Assembly (NCBI GenBank): GCA_964513275.1
Contig: CAZELN010000012.1
Location: forward strand, 1-27,478
Direction of reading: 5' to 3'
DNA length: 27,478 nt
Source of the DNA: UBA12478 sp964513275
GTDB lineage: Bacteria; Patescibacteriota; Patescibacteriia; UBA9934; GWF2-40-263
Under the pieces are notes generated by a model that had not been told where the DNA came from, did no database searches, and was given only the letters and a program-made list of their open reading frames with translations. This document shows positions 1 through 6,459 of the stretch, piece by piece. Position 1 is the first letter of the stretch, and each line of letters opens with the position of its first letter. The translations under genes and the position numbers were made by a program.

Positions 1-25
1 TCATTGATGAATATGTTGAATAATT

Positions 26-472
26 ATGAATGAAGAACAAACACCACAACCAGTCCCTTGCGAGAAGTGTGAGGAGTACCTTGCGGGATGGAAACGCGCG
101 CTTGCTGACTACGATAATCTCAAAAAGAATGTGGATGGGGAACGCGCGCGACTGCGAAGTTCTATGAAAGAGGAGATGGCCAAGTATCTTGTCGAGGTTG
201 TCGATAGTTTAAAGAACATTCTTGACGGGAAGGGGGATCCCCTCGAGGGCGTGCAACGCACGAAGAAACAGTTCAACTCGATTTTGGAACGGTTTGAGAT
301 CGTCCCCATCGATGCGACTGGGGCGTTTGATCCTCATCTGCACGAAGCCGTGGCGCAACGTTCAGAACTAGATCGCGATGAGGAGGCCGTCCTCGAAGTC
401 GTTCAGGCTGGCTGGCGAGTTGGAGAAAGAGTTATTCGTCCTGCAAAGGTCATCATTAACAACAAAAATTAA
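26..472 (+). CDS. grpE: GrpE nucleotide exchange factor
   Basis: GrpE releases ADP from DnaK and resets the chaperone cycle in the cytoplasm. The 148-residue product has the expected long N-terminal helix (CEKCEEYLAGWKRALADYDN, residues 13-32) and a C-terminal beta domain (FDPHLHEAVAQ, then GWRVGERVIRPAKV near the end). It is shorter than the roughly 200-residue E. coli protein because the N-terminal tail is trimmed. The CxxC pair before EEYLAGW is a form I associate with Candidate Phyla Radiation GrpE proteins. The ATG at 26 has no clear Shine-Dalgarno sequence, and only 25 bases precede it, so promoter or heat-shock operator sites cannot be judged. It is the first visible gene of the chaperone operon, 17 nt before dnaK. 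Confidence 0.95.
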   Translation: MNEEQTPQPVPCEKCEEYLAGWKRALADYDNLKKNVDGERARLRSSMKEEMAKYLVEVVDSLKNILDGKGDPLEGVQRTKKQFNSILERFEIVPIDATGAFDPHLHEAVAQRSELDRDEEAVLEVVQAGWRVGERVIRPAKVIINNKN

Positions 473-489
473 AAGCGATTTTACTTCCT

Positions 490-2373
490 ATGCCAAAAAT
501 TCTCGGAATCGACCTTGGAACGACCAACTCCTGCATGGCGATCATCGAAGGTGGTCAGCCAAAGGTTTTAGAAAATAAAGAAGGCGCGCGCACCACGCCC
601 AGTATGATTGCCACAAACAAAGCAGGCGAGCGTTTGGTTGGTTTACCGGCAAAACGACAAGCCGTGACCAACCCGGCAAACACATTGTTTTCGATTAAAC
701 GGTTGATTGGTCGTCGATGGAATGATGCGGAAGTCACGCGCGATCGACAGGTCATGCCGTATCACATCGTTCAGAAAGGCGACGGGGTTGCTATTAAGAT
801 GGGAGAGAAAGACTACACGCCCGAAGAAATTTCCGCGATGGTTTTACAGAAGCTCAAGGCCAACGCGGAAGAAAAACTTGGTGAGAAAATCGAGGAAGCC
901 ATCATCACCGTCCCGGCGTACTTTGATGACGCTCAGCGCAACGCGACCAAGACGGCTGGCGAAATTGCGGGACTCAAAGTTCGTCGTATTATCAACGAGC
1001 CGACTGCGGCCGCGCTTGCGTACGGATTCGACAAAAAAGCCGGTCAGCAAATCATGGTGTACGACCTGGGTGGCGGAACGTTTGATGTGTCAGTGCTCGA
1101 TGTGAGTGAGGATACCGTCGAGGTGAAGTCCACCAATGGGGACACGCATCTTGGAGGGGACGACTTCGATCGTGTGATTATCGATTGGATTCTCAAGGAG
1201 TTTAAGGCGCAAGAAGGGATCGATCTTGGAAACGATTCACTTGCGCTTCAGCGCGTAAAAGACGCCGCCGAGCGTGCCAAAATTGAACTTTCAACGGCGC
1301 AACAAACAGAGATCAACCAACCGTTTATCACGAGCGACGCCAATGGACCAAAGCACTTGGTGCTCTCGCTCACACGCGCAAAACTTGAGGAGCTTTGCCA
1401 TGACCTGGTGCAGAAAACGCTCGAGCCGGTCAAGGCCGCGCTGAAAGACGCAGGACTGGACAAGAGCGCTATTCAAGAAATCGTCATGGTGGGTGGAATG
1501 ACTCGCATGCCGCTCGTGCTCAAAATGGTCGAAGATTTTTTTAGCAAGAAACCAAACGTCTCGGTGAATCCAGATGAAGTCGTTGCTATGGGTGCTGCGG
1601 TACAAGCGGGTGTTCTTCAGGGAGAAGTGAAAGACGTGCTCCTGCTCGACGTGACACCCCTCTCAGTGGGTATCGAAACGCTCGGTGGCGTGATGACCAA
1701 ACTGATTGAGCGCAACACCACGATTCCTGCCAGCAAGTCACAAGTCTTTTCAACCGCTGCAGACAATCAGACAACCGTCGAAATCCACGTGCTTCAGGGT
1801 GAGCGTGAAGTCGCGAGCGGAAATAAGACGCTTGGACGATTCATCTTGTCGGGTATCCCTATGGCTCCACGTGGTGTGCCTCAAGTGGAAGTGAAATTTG
1901 ATATCGACGCGAACGGTATTCTTCATGTGACCGGAACCGACAAGGGATCCGGGAAGAGCCAGTCGATTACCATTCAGGGCTCCACGGGACTCTCTAAGGA
2001 TGAAGTTGAGCGTATGAAACGCGAGGCAGAGGAACATGCCGATGAAGACAAGAAAGCAAAAGAAAAAGTCGAGCATCAGAACCTTGCGGACACGATGATC
2101 TACACCAGCGAGAAGATGCTTAAGGAGGCTGGCGACAAGATTACCGCCGAAGAACGTAAGAGCGTTGAAGAAAAGATCGAGGCACTCAAGGCCGTAAAAG
2201 ATTCAGACGATCACGAGGCGATCAAGAAGGCGGCTGATGAATTGTCCACGGCCGCACAAGCCGTGGGCGCGAAGATGTATCAGAATGAAGGTGGAAAGGG
2301 TGGCGAAGGTGGAGAAGAGGAGAAAAAAGACGAACCGATTGATGCGGAATTCCAAGAGAAAAAGGGGGAGTAG
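490..2373 (+). CDS. dnaK: DnaK (Hsp70) molecular chaperone
   Basis: DnaK is the ATP-driven Hsp70 chaperone that binds exposed hydrophobic segments of client proteins. At 627 residues it is close to the E. coli length of 638. The ATPase domain shows GIDLGTTNSC (residues 6-15) and the phosphate-2 loop DLGGGTFD (192-199). The conserved hydrophobic linker VLLLD is at 383-387, followed by the substrate-binding domain with TPLSVGIETLGG. The C-terminus ends in a Gly/Glu/Lys-rich tail with EPIDAEF, the usual bacterial ending. It sits between grpE and a YbaK-family gene that starts 2 nt after its stop, with dnaJ three genes downstream, so the whole Hsp70 machine appears to be co-transcribed. No anomaly was seen. 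Confidence 0.98.
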   Translation: MPKILGIDLGTTNSCMAIIEGGQPKVLENKEGARTTPSMIATNKAGERLVGLPAKRQAVTNPANTLFSIKRLIGRRWNDAEVTRDRQVMPYHIVQKGDGVAIKMGEKDYTPEEISAMVLQKLKANAEEKLGEKIEEAIITVPAYFDDAQRNATKTAGEIAGLKVRRIINEPTAAALAYGFDKKAGQQIMVYDLGGGTFDVSVLDVSEDTVEVKSTNGDTHLGGDDFDRVIIDWILKEFKAQEGIDLGNDSLALQRVKDAAERAKIELSTAQQTEINQPFITSDANGPKHLVLSLTRAKLEELCHDLVQKTLEPVKAALKDAGLDKSAIQEIVMVGGMTRMPLVLKMVEDFFSKKPNVSVNPDEVVAMGAAVQAGVLQGEVKDVLLLDVTPLSVGIETLGGVMTKLIERNTTIPASKSQVFSTAADNQTTVEIHVLQGEREVASGNKTLGRFILSGIPMAPRGVPQVEVKFDIDANGILHVTGTDKGSGKSQSITIQGSTGLSKDEVERMKREAEEHADEDKKAKEKVEHQNLADTMIYTSEKMLKEAGDKITAEERKSVEEKIEALKAVKDSDDHEAIKKAADELSTAAQAVGAKMYQNEGGKGGEGGEEEKKDEPIDAEFQEKKGE

Positions 2374-2375
2374 GT

Positions 2376-2858
2376 ATGTTCACACCAACCTACAACAAGA
2401 TCGTTGAGACATTAAATGCTCATGGCTGTAAGTATGAAACCCAGCACCATGAACCGACACGGACGTGCGAGATTGCGTCGCAGGTGAGGGGAGTGAGTAT
2501 GCATTCGGGTGCTAAGGCGATTGTGACCAAGGGCGATAAGACTGGGGCGAATTATTTGTTTGTCATGCCTGCGGATATGAAATTGTGGGGAAGCCGCGCC
2601 AAGCAGGCGTGTGGGGAGTCAGTTGGGTTCGCACAGAATCCCGAAGAGGTGACGGGATGTGTGCCTGGATCTGTTCCACCGTTTGGGTCGTTGCTTGGTT
2701 TGAAGACCTTTGTCGATCCACATCTCGCCGAGAATGAAATCATCCACTTCAATGCTGGTTCGCTTACCGACTCGGTCAGTCTGCGATATGAGGACTGGTT
2801 GGCGATCGAGAAACCGACGGTCGTCGAGATCGCGAAAGTTGTTGAAGAAACTTCATGA
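2376..2858 (+). CDS. YbaK/ProX-family (aminoacyl-tRNA deacylase-like) protein
   Basis: The 160-residue product resembles the YbaK/EbsC/ProX editing fold, whose members hydrolyse mischarged aminoacyl-tRNAs in trans. Supporting segments are the early RTCEIASQVRG, the conserved-lysine stretch SGAKAIVTK, and the later EEVTGCVPGSVPPFG followed by LKTFVDPHLAENEIIHFNAG, which match the family's order of motifs. The start ATG lies 2 nt after the dnaK stop, and the GGGGGAG at the end of dnaK can serve as a ribosome-binding site. It overlaps the next gene by 4 nt. Its place inside an Hsp70 operon suggests a link between mistranslation control and folding stress, but that is inference. The tRNA substrate cannot be predicted from this sequence. 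Confidence 0.8.
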   Translation: MFTPTYNKIVETLNAHGCKYETQHHEPTRTCEIASQVRGVSMHSGAKAIVTKGDKTGANYLFVMPADMKLWGSRAKQACGESVGFAQNPEEVTGCVPGSVPPFGSLLGLKTFVDPHLAENEIIHFNAGSLTDSVSLRYEDWLAIEKPTVVEIAKVVEETS

Positions 2859-3775
2859 TCCTCGTTACCAGTTATCAAGACCCAGATTTGGACGGCACGG
2901 CTTGCTCTGTTGCAGAAGCGGAGTTTTTGGTTCGACAAGGCGAGGAGGCGGTGGCGGGACTGTTTGGGAAATTGCATCGCGAGGCGCAGGCGGTCATTCA
3001 CACGTTTAATCTTGAGTGGCCACTCAACGCGATGGAGATCATCGATCAGGTTGATGAGATTGTGCTGACAGACGCAAGTGACCTGCGCGGCCTTGCTCCA
3101 CAGATCGACCCGAAGAAAGTGACTATCGTCATTGACCATCGCAAAGAGTACAACCCACATGATTTTCCTAACGCGGATTTGCAGATCGAGCTTGTTGGTT
3201 CGGCGGCAACTCTCGTGACGGAGCATTTCATGAAGGAGGGGATCGTTCCTGGCAAAACAGCTGCATATCTTCTTGCTGGTGCGATCGTTTCAAACACGGT
3301 GAATTTTCAAAACAAGGTCACAACCTCGCGCGACCGACTTGCGTATGAATGGCTTCAAGGCCAGGTTGAGATCCCTCAAGATTTTGTCCAAATCCTTTTT
3401 GAGAGCAAGTCGACATTCACGCACGAGAATCTCTTTGACGAGATCGAACATGACGCGGCGTGGTTTGAGTTTGGAGAGTTGAAGATCGGCATCGCCCAGC
3501 TAGAGATCGTGCGCGCTCAAGAGTTCCTCGACGAGTTCGGATCAGAGCTGCTGTCGATTCTTGTGCAACTGCATGCGCAACAAGGTGTCGCGCACGGGTT
3601 CCTCTCGATCATCGATATCGACAACGGGAAAGATATTTTTATCTGTTCAGATGGGACCGTTCAAAAAATTCTCACACAAGCATTAGGGATCTCATGGACA
3701 GGGGATCGTGCGACCACCAGTGGTATCATGATGCGCAAGGAGATTGTTCCCCTCCTTAAAAAGATTCTCAGTTAG
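2855..3775 (+). CDS. DHH-superfamily phosphoesterase-like protein (divergent)
   Basis: The 306-residue product looks like the DHH superfamily, which includes manganese pyrophosphatases, nanoRNases and exopolyphosphatases. Motif I is SYQDPDLDG (residues 6-14), a second acidic motif is LTDASD (71-76), and motif III is DHRKEYN (94-100). ELVGSAATLVTEH (112-124) follows, as in class II pyrophosphatases. Two usual metal-ligand histidines differ: the one before the DxD motif aligns with Tyr7, and the second His of DHH is Arg96. The protein may therefore bind metals differently or act on another substrate. It overlaps the YbaK-like gene by 4 nt and ends 2 nt before dnaJ. A pyrophosphatase role is possible but not shown. 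Confidence 0.7.
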   Translation: MILVTSYQDPDLDGTACSVAEAEFLVRQGEEAVAGLFGKLHREAQAVIHTFNLEWPLNAMEIIDQVDEIVLTDASDLRGLAPQIDPKKVTIVIDHRKEYNPHDFPNADLQIELVGSAATLVTEHFMKEGIVPGKTAAYLLAGAIVSNTVNFQNKVTTSRDRLAYEWLQGQVEIPQDFVQILFESKSTFTHENLFDEIEHDAAWFEFGELKIGIAQLEIVRAQEFLDEFGSELLSILVQLHAQQGVAHGFLSIIDIDNGKDIFICSDGTVQKILTQALGISWTGDRATTSGIMMRKEIVPLLKKILS

Positions 3776-3777
3776 CT

Positions 3778-4833
3778 ATGGCCAAAGACTACTACAAAAC
3801 ATTAGGCGTCGATAAAGGTGCGTCGCAAGATGACATCAAGAAGGCATTTCGCAAACTCGCCCACCAGTATCATCCAGACAAAGCGGGAGGAGATGAGGCA
3901 AAGTTCAAGGAGGCCAATGAGGCGTACCAAGTTTTGAGTGATGAAAAGAAACGCGCGCAGTACGACCAGCTTGGTTCTGCGGCCTTTGACGGGTCCGGTG
4001 GTTTTGGCGGACAGGGGTTTGGTGGATTTTCTGGTTTCCAAGGCGGGGCTGGCTTCGAGGACCTCGGCGATATTTTTGGCGACTTGTTTGGGGGTGGACG
4101 TTCTCGAAGTCGAGAACGTCGCGGGTCAGACATTCAGGTCGACATGGAACTCACATTTAATGAATCTATTTTTGGTGTGAACAAAGAAGTGGAGCTCACC
4201 AAGACCGACACCTGTGACCGTTGTGGCGGAACCGGTGGCGAACCAGGAGAGGCTATGGAGACCTGCAAGGACTGCGATGGAAACGGTGTGCAGATTGGCG
4301 TGCAGCGAACCGTGTTTGGGAACATTCAAACCAAACACACGTGTGCGACCTGTCAGGGAACAGGCGAGATGCCAAAGAAACCATGCAAGACTTGTCACGG
4401 ACAGGGAGTGGAGCGAAAGAAACAGACGTTGACTGTGACGATTCCATCGGGAGTCGAAAATGGATCGATGTTGCGCGTGCGTGCGCAAGGTGAGGCGATC
4501 AAGGGTGGGCAGACAGGAGACTTGTTCGTGCGTTTGCATGTTCCAAAAGATCGACACTTCGAGCGAGATGGTGCGACCCTCCTGACTGAAGCGACAATTG
4601 GATTTACCCAGGCAGCGCTTGGAGATACGATTGGAGTAGAGACCGTTGATGGGTCAGTGGATCTCAAGATTCCCGCGGGGACACAATCAGGCGCGCAATT
4701 CCGTCTGCGAGGAAAAGGTGTTCCCCATAATCGAGGGCGAGGAGATCAGATCGTGAACGTGACGGTAAGAACGCCAGAGAAACTTTCTCGGGAACAGAAG
4801 CGACTTCTGGAGGATCTTGATTTACGCGCATGA
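3778..4833 (+). CDS. dnaJ: DnaJ (Hsp40) co-chaperone
   Basis: DnaJ delivers clients to DnaK and stimulates its ATPase. All class I domains are present in 351 residues: a J domain with HPD at 32-34, a Gly/Phe-rich stretch (about 73-107), and four CxxCxGxG-type zinc repeats at Cys146/149, 163/166, 189/192 and 203/206. The C-terminal substrate-binding domain follows (DLFVRLHVPKDRHFERDG, FRLRGKGVPHNRGRGDQ). It begins 2 nt after the DHH-like gene and overlaps tgt by 4 nt, so translation is probably coupled. A perfect DNA palindrome lies inside the gene at 4097-4120, where it encodes part of the Arg/Ser linker. The protein aligns there with ordinary DnaJ without an insertion. Confidence 0.97.
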   Translation: MAKDYYKTLGVDKGASQDDIKKAFRKLAHQYHPDKAGGDEAKFKEANEAYQVLSDEKKRAQYDQLGSAAFDGSGGFGGQGFGGFSGFQGGAGFEDLGDIFGDLFGGGRSRSRERRGSDIQVDMELTFNESIFGVNKEVELTKTDTCDRCGGTGGEPGEAMETCKDCDGNGVQIGVQRTVFGNIQTKHTCATCQGTGEMPKKPCKTCHGQGVERKKQTLTVTIPSGVENGSMLRVRAQGEAIKGGQTGDLFVRLHVPKDRHFERDGATLLTEATIGFTQAALGDTIGVETVDGSVDLKIPAGTQSGAQFRLRGKGVPHNRGRGDQIVNVTVRTPEKLSREQKRLLEDLDLRA

Positions 4834-6047
4834 AATTTTTCGCTCAAAAAAACAGGGCTCGACGTGGCCAATTAGAGACAGCTCATGGAGTCATTGAAAC
4901 TCCTTTCTTCATGCCGATTGCGACCAAGGGAGCAGTCAAGACGCTCTCATCCAGCGACATGAAAAAACTTGAGGCACAAATTTTGTTGTCTAACACGTAC
5001 CATTTGTTGCTACGTCCAGGACTCGAGCAGATGCGGGAGCTGGGAGGTCTGCATCGTTTTATGAACTGGGATGGACCAATCCTCACCGACTCGGGCGGGT
5101 ATCAAGTTTTTTCTCTCTCGAAGATGAACAAGACGACTGAGGAAGGTGTGATGTTCCAGTCGCACATTGACGGTGCACGTATAACTCTCACGCCAGAACT
5201 CTCGATGCAGATGCAGACCACGATCGGTTCAGACATCGTGATGCAGTTCGACGATGTAGCCGCCGGTAACTCGAGTCGTGAACGCTACGAAGAGGCAATG
5301 GAACGGTCGCTCAGATGGGCGAGACGATGTAAATTAGAATTCTTACGACTAAATACTATTACTTGTCATTGCGAGGAGGGAGTGTGTTGTCGACCGACGA
5401 AGCAATCCTCTGATGAAAAGATTGCTTCGGTCGCTACGCTCCCTCGCAATGACGAGGGTTCATTGTTATTCGGCATCATGCAAGGCGGTACGCATGAGGA
5501 CTTGCGCGAACGCTCAGCTCGTGGACTTATGGAAATAGGGTTCGACGGCTACGCGATCGGTGGGTTGTCCGTAGGCGAGAAACGGGAGGATGCTTATCGC
5601 GTCGTCAAACACGTCTGTGAGATTTTACCGCAGGACAAGCCTCGATACTTCATGGGCGGCGGGATGCCCGAGGAGATCGTCGCATACGTCCAAATGGGAA
5701 TTGACATGTTCGACTGCGTACTCCCAACGCGCAACGCGCGGCACGGCACGCTCTTTGTCTGGAATCAGGATCCAACAACAATTGACTGGACTCGGTACCA
5801 AGATCCCAGACCCAGCGAGTTGTTTTATGATCGACTGCGCGTGACCAACGAGTCTTTGGCAACAGATCAGTCACCAGTGGATCCGTATTGCGACTGCGAA
5901 ACGTGTGCGACAACTTCTCGTGCCTTTTTGCGCCATCTTTTCGGCGTGCAAGAACTTCTTGCCCTACGCCTTGCAACCATTCACAACCTTCACTTCTACT
6001 TAACCCTCATGAAGCATCTGCGCGAGTGGATAGGAAAGGCCGTCTAA
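4830..6047 (+). CDS. tgt: tRNA-guanine transglycosylase with an in-frame repeat insertion
   Basis: Tgt exchanges guanine-34 of GUN-anticodon tRNAs for a queuosine precursor. The 405-residue product keeps the key parts: TDSGGYQ with general acid Asp87, MFDCVLPTRNARHG with nucleophile Asp295, and the zinc site Cys354/Cys356/Cys359/His385 with the family's normal 26-residue spacing between the last two. It is longer than the usual 370-380 residues. Part of the excess is an insertion between SLRWARRCKLEFLRL and SLLFGIMQGG, where other Tgt proteins have only a few residues. That insertion (about residues 175-210) is encoded mostly by a palindromic repeat at 5365-5453 that keeps the frame open. A further longer stretch precedes the zinc site. 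It is the last gene of the dnaK operon. Confidence 0.95.
   Translation: MKFFAQKNRARRGQLETAHGVIETPFFMPIATKGAVKTLSSSDMKKLEAQILLSNTYHLLLRPGLEQMRELGGLHRFMNWDGPILTDSGGYQVFSLSKMNKTTEEGVMFQSHIDGARITLTPELSMQMQTTIGSDIVMQFDDVAAGNSSRERYEEAMERSLRWARRCKLEFLRLNTITCHCEEGVCCRPTKQSSDEKIASVATLPRNDEGSLLFGIMQGGTHEDLRERSARGLMEIGFDGYAIGGLSVGEKREDAYRVVKHVCEILPQDKPRYFMGGGMPEEIVAYVQMGIDMFDCVLPTRNARHGTLFVWNQDPTTIDWTRYQDPRPSELFYDRLRVTNESLATDQSPVDPYCDCETCATTSRAFLRHLFGVQELLALRLATIHNLHFYLTLMKHLREWIGKAV
5365..5453. repeat. Palindromic repeat element inserted in the tgt reading frame
   Basis: An imperfect inverted repeat with a left arm at 5365-5407, a 12-nt loop, and a right arm at 5420-5453. Outer ends are GTCATTGCGAGG and CCTCGCAATGAC, and inner ends are GAAGCAATC and GATTGCTTC. 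The left arm carries about 9 extra bases. The termini and layout resemble dispersed CATTGCGAGG...GAAGCAATC elements that I recall from several bacterial genomes. It adds about 30 codons (residues 179-208: CHCEEGVCCRPTKQSS, then SVATLPRNDEG) to an otherwise normal Tgt with no stop codon. This is comparable in kind to Rickettsia palindromic elements inside genes, which is an analogy and not a claim of homology. Confidence 0.85.
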
Positions 6048-6057
6048 AGCGGCTTTA

Positions 6058-6066
6058 TGATAGAAT
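6058..6066 (+). promoter_or_regulatory. Extended -10 promoter of the Clp-like operon
   Basis: TGATAGAAT matches TGnTAnnnT and ends 6 nt before the ATG at 6073, so the transcript would start at or next to the start codon. No Shine-Dalgarno sequence and no good -35 box are visible. A weak GC hairpin with a short T run (about 6039-6056) from the end of tgt lies just upstream. Confidence 0.55.
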
Positions 6067-6072
6067 AAAGTC

Positions 6073-6459
6073 ATGACGAAACCTTCGACCGTTCTTGTGT
6101 TGAAGATGACCGCGGCGCTCGGCGTGCGTGAGATTTTATTTCTCCTATTGTGGTGGTATACAACCGGCGCGCGTGAGACGCTCGGGAAACTCCTGGGTTC
6201 CATTCAGGGTTCTGTGCGGTATTTTGGCGTCGATGTCTGGGCAAAGAATGTGTTTGTGCCCATGTATGGAGATGAATCCGTAACCGGTCGCGCGATCAGT
6301 TTTCTTGTGCGTGTGACGGTTTTGATGGTTCGATCGTTAGGTGTTGTTCTTTGGGTTGTGATCGCGATACTGCTTGCCATGATGTATCTCACGATTCTTC
6401 CGCTCGCCCTCATCGGGTTCTTCTCACATCTTGTTGGCGTGATCCTCTCGTATGCCTAG
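6073..6459 (+). CDS. Small integral membrane protein, unknown function
   Basis: I do not recognise this 128-residue protein. It has a hydrophobic segment near residues 18-30 (REILFLLLWWYTTG), a more polar middle with GSVRYFGVDVWAKN, and a long hydrophobic C-terminal part (about 80-126) that can form two helices separated near TILPLALIG. The start ATG lies 6 nt after an extended -10 box without a Shine-Dalgarno sequence, so the mRNA is probably leaderless. It overlaps the Clp-like ATPase gene by 8 nt, which implies translational coupling and suggests that the two membrane proteins act together. Function is unknown. It could be a partner or membrane scaffold for the ATPase. Confidence 0.75.
   Translation: MTKPSTVLVLKMTAALGVREILFLLLWWYTTGARETLGKLLGSIQGSVRYFGVDVWAKNVFVPMYGDESVTGRAISFLVRVTVLMVRSLGVVLWVVIAILLAMMYLTILPLALIGFFSHLVGVILSYA

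Noticed and set aside
1..33. End of a gene before grpE (possibly hrcA): frames closing at TAA 21-23 or TGA 31-33
   Set aside because: Fewer than 11 codons are visible and neither frame can be matched to a protein.
2552..3226. 224-residue minus-strand ORF over the YbaK-like and DHH-like genes
   Set aside because: It is antisense to two genes with clear motifs and a 4-nt coupled overlap.
6035..6056. Terminator after tgt (short GC stem and TTT)
   Set aside because: The stem is only about 4 GC pairs with a bulge and the T run is 3 nt. It is too weak to call.
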